A stretch of DNA of 64,000 nucleotides from Dactylosporangium fulvum (GTDB lineage Bacteria; Actinomycetota; Actinomycetes; Mycobacteriales; Micromonosporaceae). Shown one piece after another: positions 16,651 through 26,141 of this stretch. The stretch spans positions 7,526,501 to 7,590,500 of the forward strand of contig NZ_CP073720.1 in NCBI RefSeq assembly GCF_025137375.1, read 5' to 3'. The notes beneath the pieces are model-generated. The model ran no database searches. It was given only the letters and a program-made list of their open reading frames with translations, and had not been told where the DNA came from. Positions within the stretch are counted from its first letter, which is position 1; each line of letters begins with the position of its first letter. The position numbers and the translations under genes are program-made.

Positions 16651-16920
16651 TCACGCCGCCTTCAGACGGCGCAGGGCGGACTGGCCCAGCAGTTGCGCCT
16701 GCAGCGCCTGCGGTTGGTCGCGCAGCCCGCGAACAGCCCGCCACTCCCGTCGAACGATGCCTCGGAGGTGTCGATCGCGACTCAGCGTCGACGTCCTCAT
16801 ACAGCGAGACCAGCTGCGCGAGGGTCTCGGACGAGGTGTCGGGGTCCAGCTCCGTCGTGGCGGGGAACCGGACGTCAGGTGGACGTCCAAGGTAGTGTTC
16901 CTCTCTACGGATCAGTCTTC
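16651..16920 (-). pseudogene. Possible small frameshifted gene upstream of the hydroxylase
   Basis: The 290-bp leader between the operator at 16897 and the hydroxylase start holds coding-like sequence in two frames. One frame reads 'RPPDVRFPATTELDPDTSSE' then 'TLAQLVSLYEDVD'. Another frame continues with 'RREWRAVRGLRDQPQALQAQ' and ends at a TGA at 16651. A single indel near 16800 would join them into a ~90-residue protein. No clear start codon is visible in the first frame. No family recognised; it may be a decayed gene, an error, or chance. The rest of this intergenic region up to the IclR gene shows no further gene. Confidence 0.3.
16897..16913. promoter_or_regulatory. Imperfect GTTCC-N7-GGATC palindrome (putative IclR operator 1)
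   Basis: GTTCC, seven bases, GGATC: one mismatch from the perfect palindrome seen at 22254 and 30469. It lies between the hydroxylase operon and the divergent IclR-family gene, where a regulator site is expected. Binding by that regulator is inference. Confidence 0.45.
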
Positions 16921-17123
16921 GACGTAGCGGAATCGACTATGCCAGTGTTCACATGTACTGTCAACGCACGCGACGCCGGCGAAACAGCCGTCGGGTTGCC
17001 CGGCACGGGCACACGCCGAAGACGCGGGACCACCGTTGCAGCTCACCCCGGGTACACGTCACGCAGTCCATCGCAGACAATCCGGCAACATTGGCAACTG
17101 ACTATTCTTGGACTGGATCCACG

Positions 17124-17858
17124 ATGACCAGAGAATCGACGCCGAGCTCGGTGGACAACGCGCTGCGTGTGCTACTGCTGTTCCAGACACGCCAACTCCT
17201 CAGGGTTGCCGACGTGGCCGACGACCTCAGCGTCGCCCGCTCCACGGCGCACCGATTGCTGGTTGCGCTCGTCAACCGGGGATTTGCCACGCAAGACCCG
17301 ACCACGCGTGCATACACCTTGGGCCCGGTGCTCATGGACATCGGCATTTCAGCGGTCGCCACGCTGGACATTCGGGCCGTGGCGAAGGAGCCGATGACGT
17401 CGCTCGCGGAGGCGCTCAACGAGACTGTGTCGTTGGTCGTCCTCGAAGGCGCAAACGCGCGCTTCCTCGACTCGATCGAAAGTACACATGCCCTGCGGGT
17501 GGGCTCTCGCAACGGCCAGTTGCTGCCCGCCCACTGTGTCTCCGGCGGCAAGGCACTCCTGAGCCGGCTCAGCCCCAGCCAGCTAGACACCCTGTACCCG
17601 GCGGAAGATCTCGCGACCGTTACCCCCAACTCGATCAAGACCAAGTCGAACCTGCTGGCCGAGCTTGACCAAATTCGAAGGGTTGGGTACGCCGTCAACG
17701 CCGCCGAGAGCGAGCAGGGCGTATCTGCCGTGGCAGTGCTCTTCGAGGCCGGCGGGTCCAGGGCCGCCATCTCGGTTGCGGCGCCGACGTCCCGGGTTTC
17801 GGCCCGGGACCTCGACAAGGTCGGACGAACGATGGTCAAGGTGCTGCAGCACGGTTGA
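17124..17858 (+). CDS. IclR-family transcriptional regulator
   Basis: 244 residues. N-terminal winged helix-turn-helix (about residues 10-65: 'SSVDNALRVLLLF', 'RVADVADDLSVARSTAHRLL') and a C-terminal IclR ligand-binding domain with 'DSIESTHALRVGSRNGQLLP' and 'CVSGGKALLS'. ATG at 17124 is chosen to give the normal family length; upstream in-frame sequence is not protein-like and the ribosome site is weak. It is transcribed away from the 18-gene operon and toward the third P450. It is the only regulator in the island and the natural candidate to bind the shared GTTCC palindromes, with an aromatic acid or pathway intermediate as ligand. Confidence 0.92.
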   Translation: MTRESTPSSVDNALRVLLLFQTRQLLRVADVADDLSVARSTAHRLLVALVNRGFATQDPTTRAYTLGPVLMDIGISAVATLDIRAVAKEPMTSLAEALNETVSLVVLEGANARFLDSIESTHALRVGSRNGQLLPAHCVSGGKALLSRLSPSQLDTLYPAEDLATVTPNSIKTKSNLLAELDQIRRVGYAVNAAESEQGVSAVAVLFEAGGSRAAISVAAPTSRVSARDLDKVGRTMVKVLQHG

Positions 17859-17907
17859 CCGAGCCGGACTCGCCAGACCCACGCCGGCAGCGATCCACGG
17901 ATCGTGG

Positions 17908-19164
17908 CTAAGGCAGCGAGCCGATCTCGACGGTAAGGCGCTCCAGGTACCGCTGGGAGGCATTCGGCTTGAAGTGGGGGACGAAGCCTTCCGCGAGTCG
18001 AATCCCTGGCGCCCCGCTGACGAGCGACTCGAAGGCGGCTTTGCCTTCGATCCGCGCAAGCCCGGCGCCGATGCAGTAGTGGATGCCTCGACCGAACGCG
18101 AGGTGCGGATGTTCCGGTCCGCGGTGTACGTCGAGAACGTCGGCGGAAGGGAATACGTCCGGGTCGCGGTTGGCCGCGGGCAGCAAGACCTGGACGCGCG
18201 CCCCAGCGGGGATCTCCTTGCCGTGCAGCGTGACTGCCCTGCTTGTGCGACGCCAGATTCCGGCAGGTGACTCGAGCCGCAGTCCTTCCTCCACCAAACC
18301 GGGAATCAGCGCAGGGTTCGCGCACACACTTCGCCACACCTCTTGGTGCTCGAGAAGCCGCCACAATGTAAGGCTGAGGAAGTTGGTCGTCGTCTCGTGT
18401 CCAGCGGCGATCAGCCCCATCATCTGGCCGACGATCTCTGTATCCGTCAGCGGTCGCTCATCAGGCATGCGCAGCTGGGTGAACGCCGAGACGACATCAC
18501 CGATGGGCTCGGCCCTGCGACGCCGGATCAGGTCGACGAGGTAGTTCTGGAAGTCGACGTAGTCCTGCGCGGCCCGGACATGGTCCTGGGGGTCGAGCCG
18601 GCTCCACTGCAGCGCCATCTTCTGCGTACTCCAGTGGTGCAGTCGTTCGCCGTCCTCTTCGGGGATGCCGAGCAGCTGTGTGATCAACGCCAACGGAAGT
18701 CGGTACGCGAAGTCGGCAACGAAGTCGCCGCCCCCCTGCTCAACCATCGGCGCGAGCAGGTCGTCGGCGATCTGCCGGGCGCGCGGGGCAAGACCGCCGA
18801 TGCGGCGTGGCGTGAGGATTGCCGCGAGGAACTTCCTGATCCGGGCGTGCTCAGGCCCGTCAAGGTCCTGTGTGGACCTCAGCTCGTCGCGAGGCAGCCC
18901 GGTCGCGAGCACGTCGCTCACCTCGCGCGGCGGTGTTGCTAACGATCGAGTCGATCCCTCGTTGCGGAAGGTTTCGGTGTCGGCGATGATGCGAGTCGCA
19001 TCCGCGTAGCGCGTCACCACCCACGCATTGATGGCATCGCTCCATAACACAGGGGCCTCGTCCCGCATCGCGCTCCACACCGGATACGGGTGGTCGCGCT
19101 GCGGCAGGCTGAAGGGGTCGTAGTTCAGGTGCGGCACCGCATCCGAGGGTTTATCGACAGCCAT
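17908..19164 (-). CDS. Cytochrome P450
   Basis: 418 residues, complete. I-helix motif in 'LIAAGHETTTN', K-helix E-x-x-R in 'EEGLRLESP', heme loop FGRGIHYCIG. ATG at 19164 with GGAGG 8 nt upstream; an in-frame upstream extension lacks a ribosome site. It ends 50 nt from the convergent IclR gene; a short CGATCC/GGATCG hairpin lies between (17891-17904). It belongs to the same broad family as the P450 at 12168-13412. Its place behind the ABC transporter suggests action on the imported substrate. Confidence 0.93.
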   Translation of the reverse strand: MAVDKPSDAVPHLNYDPFSLPQRDHPYPVWSAMRDEAPVLWSDAINAWVVTRYADATRIIADTETFRNEGSTRSLATPPREVSDVLATGLPRDELRSTQDLDGPEHARIRKFLAAILTPRRIGGLAPRARQIADDLLAPMVEQGGGDFVADFAYRLPLALITQLLGIPEEDGERLHHWSTQKMALQWSRLDPQDHVRAAQDYVDFQNYLVDLIRRRRAEPIGDVVSAFTQLRMPDERPLTDTEIVGQMMGLIAAGHETTTNFLSLTLWRLLEHQEVWRSVCANPALIPGLVEEGLRLESPAGIWRRTSRAVTLHGKEIPAGARVQVLLPAANRDPDVFPSADVLDVHRGPEHPHLAFGRGIHYCIGAGLARIEGKAAFESLVSGAPGIRLAEGFVPHFKPNASQRYLERLTVEIGSLP

Positions 19165-19181
19165 GCGTGAACCTCCGTTCC

Positions 19182-19214
19182 GCCGGTTCGCGGCGCTGCG
19201 CACCGCGAACCGGC
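19182..19214. repeat. 12-bp perfect inverted repeat between ABC permease and P450
   Basis: GCCGGTTCGCGG (19182-19193), 9-nt loop, CCGCGAACCGGC (19203-19214). No T-tract follows. The decamer CCATGCGTGA occurs on both sides (19161 and 19214). It could be an attenuator or mRNA processing hairpin that sets P450 levels relative to the transporter. Confidence 0.6.
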
Positions 19215-19233
19215 CATGCGTGACGCCGAGCCG

Positions 19234-20079
19234 CTAGCTCGTACGCCAACGATCCATGTACTTCTCCACCCGAGCCACGATCGTCGTAGCGAGCAGGCCA
19301 AGAGCGGAGATCACCACGACCTCGACGAAGAGGCGATCCGTATTGAGGTTCGCCGCCGAGGTCACCACGACGAATCCGAGGCCCTTCGTGGACGCGATGT
19401 ACTCGGCCAAGACCACGCCCAGCCACGCCTGCCCGATGCCGAGCCGCATGCCGGAACTGATCGCCGGCACCGCGGCCGGGAGCACGACCGTCCGCAGCAC
19501 CCGCAGGTCCGACGAGCCGTAGGACCGCGACATGGCCACCAAGGACCGCTCAAGCGTGACGACGCCGGCTCGGGCACTCGTGATGATGGGAACGATCGCG
19601 CTGATGACGACTACCCAGACCTTCGATGCCGTGCCGATGCCGAACCAGATCACGAACAGCGGCGCGATCGCGATGCGGGGAGCGATATTGAGGAATATCA
19701 GCACCGGGTTCGACACTGCGTCGATGATCCGGTACCAGCCCATCAGCAGGCCGACCGGGACACCGACCGCAACGGAGATGCCGAAGCCGTACAGGAACTC
19801 CTTACCGCTTACGGCAAGGTCGCCCCAGCCGGTACCCCCCGGCTTGAAGTAGTCGACCAGTGACAGCCAGACGAGGCGCGGCGAGCTGCTGAACGCCTTG
19901 TTGGCAATGTTGGTGTCCGCGAGCAGCTGCCACGCAGCGAGCAGCACGATGACTGTTACGGAGCCGAGAATGACTCGGTCGTTGCGCTGGTAAGACCGAC
20001 GCAGCCAGCTCCGCCAGGGTGCTTCCGGCGGGGTCGGGCTTGCGCTCTCCCGAGCGGTGGGTGCAGTCTGAGTCGCCAT
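19234..20079 (-). CDS. ABC transporter permease, SsuC/TauC/nitrate type
   Basis: 281 residues with six or so hydrophobic segments and the binding-protein-dependent transport EAA loop ('MSRSYGSSDLRVLRTVVLPAAVPAI', Gly-containing cytoplasmic loop). The family imports aliphatic sulfonates, taurine, nitrate, thiamin precursors and aromatic acids. ATG at 20079. It forms a three-gene unit with the binding protein and the ATPase upstream. The ~30-residue Pro/Ser/Thr-rich N-terminus is cytoplasmic. Confidence 0.9.
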   Translation of the reverse strand: MATQTAPTARESASPTPPEAPWRSWLRRSYQRNDRVILGSVTVIVLLAAWQLLADTNIANKAFSSSPRLVWLSLVDYFKPGGTGWGDLAVSGKEFLYGFGISVAVGVPVGLLMGWYRIIDAVSNPVLIFLNIAPRIAIAPLFVIWFGIGTASKVWVVVISAIVPIITSARAGVVTLERSLVAMSRSYGSSDLRVLRTVVLPAAVPAISSGMRLGIGQAWLGVVLAEYIASTKGLGFVVVTSAANLNTDRLFVEVVVISALGLLATTIVARVEKYMDRWRTS

Positions 20080-20094
20080 GCTGTCTGTCCGTAT

Positions 20095-21141
20095 CTAACT
20101 GCTCGTCAGGAGCGTGTTGTCGATCACGGTGGCAGGATCGAAGGTGCCGAACTGGTAGATCCCAGCCGACTCCAGCGCCGACATGATGATCTTTGCCTCT
20201 TCCGGCTTGAACGGGAGTATGGCGTAGGCCTGCATGTTCTGCTTGACCTGCTCCGTGGCCGCCTCGGGAGTCTGGCTCGCGGCCTTGGCCAGGAGCGCAC
20301 CTGCAGCTTCCGGGTCGCTCTTCACCTTGTTGATCGCGTCACCGACGCACCGCAACATCCCACTGACGGCCTGTCGGTTGGCCTGAAGGAACTTGGTGTT
20401 CACGCTGAAGACCGAGAAGCCCAGGGGGTCGACATTGGGATGGCCATCGAGCTTCGCAATCTCATGGACGCCCGCCTTGGCCGCCACCTCTGGCAGGGGC
20501 GGGTTGTAGATGAACGCCTGGATCGCGCCGGAGGCGGCGAGGCCCACGAGAGCGTTGGACGAGCCGGCGTAAGTGATCTCGACGTCGCTCCCCACCGTCA
20601 TGCCGTTGTCTTTGAAGGTCTGGCGTAGCACCAGGTCGGCCAGAGATCCCTTGGTTGACGCACCGACGGTCTTGCCCTTGAGGCCGGCGATCGAGTTGAT
20701 CTCCTTGCCTCCGTAGAGGTGCAGGGGAACTGTGGGGATCCGGCCCAATGCGGTCGTGCTACCGGGCTGTTTGGCCGCTGTCTGGAGGAACTCCGCGCTC
20801 ACGACCATGTCGACTTGGCCCGAGACCAGTGCCGGCGAGGCGACCGGTGTCTGCAGGATCGTGAGGACCGGCTTGACGCCGTACTGCGCGCACATTCCTG
20901 GATCGTTGGCGATCAGCATCTCCGGCGCATAGGGCGGAACCGCGCCGGTGTATGCGAAGTTCACGGTGACCAGGTTGCCTGCAACCGAGTCACCGGTCGC
21001 GGAACCGGAGTCTGAGCCGCACGCGGCCAGCACAAGTGGCGCTACCACCGCCAGCAGTGCCGCTTTCGTATTTCGAGCCATCCGGCGCCTGGGCGGGGCC
21101 GTGCCGCGCGCCGAGGCCGCTGTCCATGGTCCTTGCGTCAT
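20095..21141 (-). CDS. ABC transporter substrate-binding lipoprotein (SsuA/THI5-like)
   Basis: 348 residues. A twin of basic residues and a hydrophobic core lead to the lipobox LAAC with the lipidated cysteine at residue 41. The mature part has the two-lobed NMT1/SsuA-like fold ('GKEINSIAGLKGKTVGAS', 'YAGSSNALVGLAASGAIQAF'). ATG at 21141 with AGGAG upstream; a second in-frame ATG 20 codons later (MARNTK) would also give a good signal peptide. It delivers the substrate to the adjacent permease. The ligand cannot be told from sequence. Confidence 0.9.
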   Translation of the reverse strand: MTQGPWTAASARGTAPPRRRMARNTKAALLAVVAPLVLAACGSDSGSATGDSVAGNLVTVNFAYTGAVPPYAPEMLIANDPGMCAQYGVKPVLTILQTPVASPALVSGQVDMVVSAEFLQTAAKQPGSTTALGRIPTVPLHLYGGKEINSIAGLKGKTVGASTKGSLADLVLRQTFKDNGMTVGSDVEITYAGSSNALVGLAASGAIQAFIYNPPLPEVAAKAGVHEIAKLDGHPNVDPLGFSVFSVNTKFLQANRQAVSGMLRCVGDAINKVKSDPEAAGALLAKAASQTPEAATEQVKQNMQAYAILPFKPEEAKIIMSALESAGIYQFGTFDPATVIDNTLLTSS

Positions 21142-21188
21142 CGCAAGTGCTCCTGAGAGGGAAGAAGGGGGCTGGGGATGAGAAGTGA

Positions 21189-22076
21189 TCAGGTCAACGC
21201 GCGGTGATGTTCGCTGCCGGTAGCACCTTCGCCGGCGGGGCTGCGCCCGGATAGCAGCGTCCAGATCTGCTCGACGTAGCCGCCGAAATTCGGATGGAGC
21301 TTCGAGTCGCGCGTGCGGGGCCACGGGATGTCGATGTCGATCGTGGCCGAGATGGTCGACCCCGGCCCCCGGCTACTGACAACGACGCGGTTGCCCAGCA
21401 GCACCGCCTCGTCGATCTGGTGCGTGATGAACAGCCCGGCCTTGTGCGAGCCGGTCCAGATGCGAAGCAACTCGGATTGCAGCGTCTCGCGGGTCTGGGC
21501 GTCCACCGACGCGAACGGTTCGTCAAACAGCAGAATGTTGGGATCCGCGGCCAGCGCGCGGGCCAGGTTGACACGCTGTTGCATGCCGCCGGAAAGCTGA
21601 TATGGGTAGGACTTGGCGAAGTCCTGAAGCCCGACCATCTCGAGCATCTCGGCGGCGCGCTCGCGAGCCGGCCCCTTCTTGACGCCGTATGAGCGCAGGC
21701 CGTATGCGACATTGTCCTCGACCGTGATCCACGGCAGCAGGGCCGCCTTCTGGAACACGACGGCGCGGTCTCGTCCCGTTCCCTTGACCGGCCGGCCGTC
21801 CACCTCGAGCAAGCCGCTGCGATACGGCATGAGACCCGCGATGGCATTGAGGACGGTCGTCTTGCCACATCCACTCGGTCCGACGATGCACACCATCTCC
21901 GACCGGTGAATCTCAAAGGTCGCGCTCGCGACGGCAACAAATTGGTCGTCGCCTTTACCTCGCCCGGTGTACGCGACCGAGAGGTCGCGTGCGCGGACGC
22001 GTGGGGTGTTCTCCGGGACGTCCGCGTCGCCGCCGACGTCTGGCATCGTGTCACGCACGCGTTGTGGCGCGCTCAT
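21189..22076 (-). CDS. ABC transporter ATP-binding protein, SsuB/TauB type
   Basis: About 295 residues. Walker A GPSGCGKT, Q-loop 'VVFQKAALLPW', signature LSGGMQQR, Walker B 'ILLFDEPFASVD' and H-loop histidine in 'FITHQIDEA'. Start is uncertain: the ATG at 22076 gives MSAPQ, another at 22046 gives MPDVG; neither has a good ribosome site. First gene of the transporter unit, with the palindrome at 22254-22270 about 180 bp upstream. Confidence 0.9.
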   Translation of the reverse strand: MSAPQRVRDTMPDVGGDADVPENTPRVRARDLSVAYTGRGKGDDQFVAVASATFEIHRSEMVCIVGPSGCGKTTVLNAIAGLMPYRSGLLEVDGRPVKGTGRDRAVVFQKAALLPWITVEDNVAYGLRSYGVKKGPARERAAEMLEMVGLQDFAKSYPYQLSGGMQQRVNLARALAADPNILLFDEPFASVDAQTRETLQSELLRIWTGSHKAGLFITHQIDEAVLLGNRVVVSSRGPGSTISATIDIDIPWPRTRDSKLHPNFGGYVEQIWTLLSGRSPAGEGATGSEHHRALT

Positions 22077-22253
22077 GACGTCACAGCTCGACGCGTCGCT
22101 CGGCCCCAGTCCACTGACTCGTTCGATGTGTACACGCAAACCGCCTCTCGCAGTCGACCGACGGTGGTCGCCGCTCCCAGGTCACGGGCTAGGCCCGTTT
22201 GTAACGACCAAGTTTCCCGGACATTAACAGACTGTCGCGCACAGCGCTACAGT

Positions 22254-22270
22254 GTTCCGCAAGGCGGAAC
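22254..22270. promoter_or_regulatory. Perfect GTTCC-N7-GGAAC palindrome (putative IclR operator 2)
   Basis: GTTCCGC AAG GCGGAAC, a perfect 7-bp inverted repeat with 3-nt spacer, 17 bp overall. It sits in the 325-bp gap upstream of the ABC ATPase gene. The same GTTCC-N7-(G/C)GAAC architecture appears at 28153 and 30469. Confidence 0.6.
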
Positions 22271-22401
22271 TGTGCTATGGAGGTCTGCGTCCTACCATGC
22301 CTTTTACGCTTGCCGACCCTGCGAACAGTCGCCGGATCGACGCCAACGATGTCGAGCCCACAGGCTCGATCCCCGTACAGCGAGCGCATCGTCGGCGAGG
22401 G

Positions 22402-23184
22402 CTAAAGCCCCGACGAACCCCCATCGACCGCAAGGTCGGTCGCCGTGACCCAGCTCGACTCGTCCGAGGCAAGGAACAACGCAGCCGCTGCGACGTCGTC
22501 CACCGTGCCGAGGCGAGGCAGCATGTGCAGGCGCATCATGCTTTCACGCCATTGCGGGTCGGCGAGACGAGCTTCGGTCGCGGGAGTCGCCACCACACCC
22601 GGCGAGATCGAGTTGACCCGGACACCAAACCTCGCGCCCTCGAACGCCAGCTGCCGAGCAAAGGCAACGACCGCGGCCTTCGCCGACGAGTGCGCCAAAC
22701 CAGGCAGAGGCTCGAGAACGCGGGCGGCCCCCAGGGAGGCGGTGCAGATGATCGAGCCCCGTCCGGCAGCCTTCATCACCGGCCACACTGCCTTGCAGGG
22801 GAGAAGTACCGGATCGAGCTCCTGCCGGAGACACGTCCAGAACATCTCCGGCGTCATTTCGTCGAACCACGCGAAGGTTGCCTTCGCGGCGTTGCAGTAG
22901 AGCACGTCAACTCGTCCGAACTCGTCCACCGCCAGGTCGACCAGTGCCTGGGCGGCCGAGGAAGTGGTCAGATCGCATCCGTCGAGCGCGACGATGGTTC
23001 CGCCGGCCGCGCGCACCCGCGCCACGGTGTCGTCATTTCGCCGCAGGTCACTGCCCACCACGATCGCGCCCTCGCGGGCAAAGGCCACCGCGGCGGCCTG
23101 GCCCTGGCCGCCGGCGGTGCCGGTGATGATGCAAACCTTTCCGGCCAACCGTCTTGCGCGTTGCCCGAATGCCTCCTGTGTCAC
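22402..23184 (-). CDS. SDR-family protein with catalytic Tyr replaced by His
   Basis: About 260 residues with the SDR cofactor motif TGTAGGQG and the end 'LAVDGGSSGL'. The catalytic Y-x3-K reads H-S-S-A-K; the codon is CAC, so the change is in the sequence. The Ser region is 'CTASLGAAR' and NNAG is 'CNAA'. It may be inactive as a dehydrogenase, use His as the general acid, or catalyse something else. Start: a GTG at 23184 lies 7 nt after AGGAGG; the ATG at 23190 is only one base from it. It follows livG-like gene by about 20 nt and is the last gene of the Liv unit. Confidence 0.82.
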   Translation of the reverse strand: MTQEAFGQRARRLAGKVCIITGTAGGQGQAAAVAFAREGAIVVGSDLRRNDDTVARVRAAGGTIVALDGCDLTTSSAAQALVDLAVDEFGRVDVLYCNAAKATFAWFDEMTPEMFWTCLRQELDPVLLPCKAVWPVMKAAGRGSIICTASLGAARVLEPLPGLAHSSAKAAVVAFARQLAFEGARFGVRVNSISPGVVATPATEARLADPQWRESMMRLHMLPRLGTVDDVAAAALFLASDESSWVTATDLAVDGGSSGL

Positions 23185-23204
23185 GCTCATGCCTCCTCAA
23201 TCCA

Positions 23205-24061
23205 TCACGCGGTCGATGGATCCGAGCCCTTCGCCACAGTGCGCACGACGGCATCGATCTCGCTTTGAGCGGCTGGGCCAAGGTAGGCGGCGACAACCTC
23301 AGGATGCGACGTGACGGTGTGGGGGTCGGCTTGTACGATCGTTCGTCCGTAGTTGAGGACCAGCACCTGGTCGCACACGGACGTCACGAGCTCCATGTCA
23401 TGCTCGATGAGCATCTGCGAGCAGATGCGCGCCTGCTGGACCGCCTCAATCGCAGCGGCGATCTCGTCGGTCTCGTGCGTGTTCAGTCCCGCCGCGGGCT
23501 CATCGAGCAGCAACAGCCTGGGCTGCATGGCCAGCGCGCGCGCCAACTCGACGCGCTTGCGCATGCCGTACGGCAGCGTGGTCACAGGTGCCGCCGCGAC
23601 CCGCGAGAGACCAACGAGGTCGAGCACCTCGCGACACTGCTCACGGGCGACCCGGTCAGCACGACGGCTCCGCCCCAACCACAGCATGTCCTCGACGAAC
23701 ATCGTCCGTTCGAGATGATGGCGCCCGGTCAATACATTGTCCAGAACGGAGAGATCAGGGGTTATCTCGATGTTCTGGAATGTGCGCGCCACACCGTGGC
23801 GGGCCAGTTGGGTGGCAGGCAGCTTCAGCAGGTCCAGATACCCGCCATCCGGAGATCGGATCTGTATGGTGCCCGCGGACGGCTCGTAAATGCGGGAGAT
23901 CACGTTGAGCAGCGAGGTCTTGCCGGCGCCGTTAGGGCCGACGATCCCGAGCACCTCCTGATGGCCGAGTGTGAAGCTCACGTCTGCGAGCACCTGCACA
24001 CCGCCGAACGATAGCGACAAGCCCTCGCCGCGCAGGAACCACGGCGGCTGCATGGCCGGGT

Positions 24062-24065
<4 letters not shown>
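23205..24065 (-). CDS. livG: Branched-chain amino acid-type ABC transporter ATPase (LivG-like)
   Basis: 286 residues with Walker A GPNGAGKT, Walker B 'LLLLDEPAAGLN', the LivG-type signature 'LPYGMRKRVELARAL' and H-loop 'LIEHDMEL'. GTG start overlaps the stop of LivF (GTGA). LivG-type ATPases pair with LivF to drive the LivHM permease. These systems carry hydrophobic amino acids, amides, urea and many aromatic acids. Confidence 0.9.
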
Positions 24066-24829
<764 letters not shown>

Positions 24830-24858
24830 TTCGGCCTCATTCGCACCCGACGGTGCGT

Positions 24859-26127
24859 TCAGGGCCTGAACCCGTCAGCGACCGGCGACTGTTCGAACGG
24901 GGCAAGGATCCTCCAGCCACCCGGCGTGGACGATGACAGCTGCATCACGCCTGACGCGCCGTAGGGGGCGTTGGGGATGCCGGGAATGGAACCGAACGCG
25001 TAGTCGGTCGGCACCACGTCCGACCGGACTTTGAGCGTCCGGACCGTCTCTAGCAACCCTTCGCGGGTGAGTTTGTTGGCCTTCGATGCCGCCTGGAGGG
25101 CCTGGTACAACTCGTCCAGGCCGACCCAGGCGGTCAACCCCGCGATATCGCCCAGTGCGAGCGTCGGGAACGCGGCGTGGATGATGTCTCCGGCGGTCTT
25201 CGCCCCTGGCAGGCCGCTGGCGTAGACGGGCACAGTGTCCACTGCGAACACCCGGGTTTCGAACGTCTTCGCGGTGGGCAGCTTGAGATAGTCGTTCGAC
25301 ACCGCCGACCCGTGCACCAGGTACTCCCAGTCGGTGTTGCCCGTGCTATCGGCCTGGCCCACGATGCCGTTCGCCGCAATGTAGGTCGCGGCGACGTAGA
25401 TGACGTCCGGGCGCGCTGCCTGCAGTTTCGCGACCTGGCCGGAGAAGTTCTGCTCGGTGCCGGTGAGCGGGACTGTCGCGACGAGCTCCAGTCCGAGCTT
25501 CGGGGCCGCGTACTGTATCGCAGCGAGGGCCGGCTTGCCGAGCGCGTCGTCCTGGTAGACAACGGCGACCCGGGCCTTCTCGTTGCCGGGCTGTTTGCGG
25601 TACCAGTCGAGCATGTTGATTGCCTCGTACTCGTACGGCGTGTATGTGGCGAAGACCGTCGGCGTCGTCGCGGATGTCCCGCCTCCCGGTGACATGACTA
25701 CCACGCAATCCTTCGCGGCCTGCGGACCGAGCGCGTTGTTCGCTGGTGAGCCCAGGGAACTGGCGACGGCGAACACGTCTCCGGCGATGTTCTTGTACTG
25801 CTGGATTGCTTGCTGAGCATTGAACTGGTGGTCGCGGATCTCGAGTTCCACCTTGCGTCCGTCGATACCGCCGTGGTCGTTCACGTAGGCCCAGAAGGCC
25901 TGGTTGACCTGTGAGATGTTCACGCCGGCAGAGGCATAGGGACCGGACAGCGCGGTGAGCACACCGAGCTTGATGGTGTCGGCGGTGACGCCGGTGCTGG
26001 ACCGGCAAGCCGCACTGGCGGTGTCGACAGTGTTGCTTCCCGCCTCGGTCGCACCGGAGCAGGCTGCGGTGAGTGTCGCCACGACAGCTATCGCTAGGCC
26101 GCCGCCGGACAGTCTGGGGAGCCTCAT
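24859..26127 (-). CDS. livK: Branched-chain amino acid-type substrate-binding lipoprotein (LivK-like)
   Basis: 422 residues. Signal peptide with lipobox LTAAC (cysteine about residue 23), then a type I periplasmic-binding fold ('IKLGVLTALSGPYASAGVN', 'VAVVYQDDALGKPALAAI'). Strong AGGAGG before the ATG at 26127. Ligand unknown; homologues in catabolic islands bind aromatic acids. Order in the operon is H, M, K, F, G. Confidence 0.9.
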   Translation of the reverse strand: MRLPRLSGGGLAIAVVATLTAACSGATEAGSNTVDTASAACRSSTGVTADTIKLGVLTALSGPYASAGVNISQVNQAFWAYVNDHGGIDGRKVELEIRDHQFNAQQAIQQYKNIAGDVFAVASSLGSPANNALGPQAAKDCVVVMSPGGGTSATTPTVFATYTPYEYEAINMLDWYRKQPGNEKARVAVVYQDDALGKPALAAIQYAAPKLGLELVATVPLTGTEQNFSGQVAKLQAARPDVIYVAATYIAANGIVGQADSTGNTDWEYLVHGSAVSNDYLKLPTAKTFETRVFAVDTVPVYASGLPGAKTAGDIIHAAFPTLALGDIAGLTAWVGLDELYQALQAASKANKLTREGLLETVRTLKVRSDVVPTDYAFGSIPGIPNAPYGASGVMQLSSSTPGGWRILAPFEQSPVADGFRP

Positions 26128-26141
26128 ATGTTCCTCCTGAC

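Noticed and set aside
15657..16895. Plus-strand open frame opposite the flavin hydroxylase, extending toward the IclR gene
   Set aside because: No domain signature and antisense to a complete flavoprotein gene.
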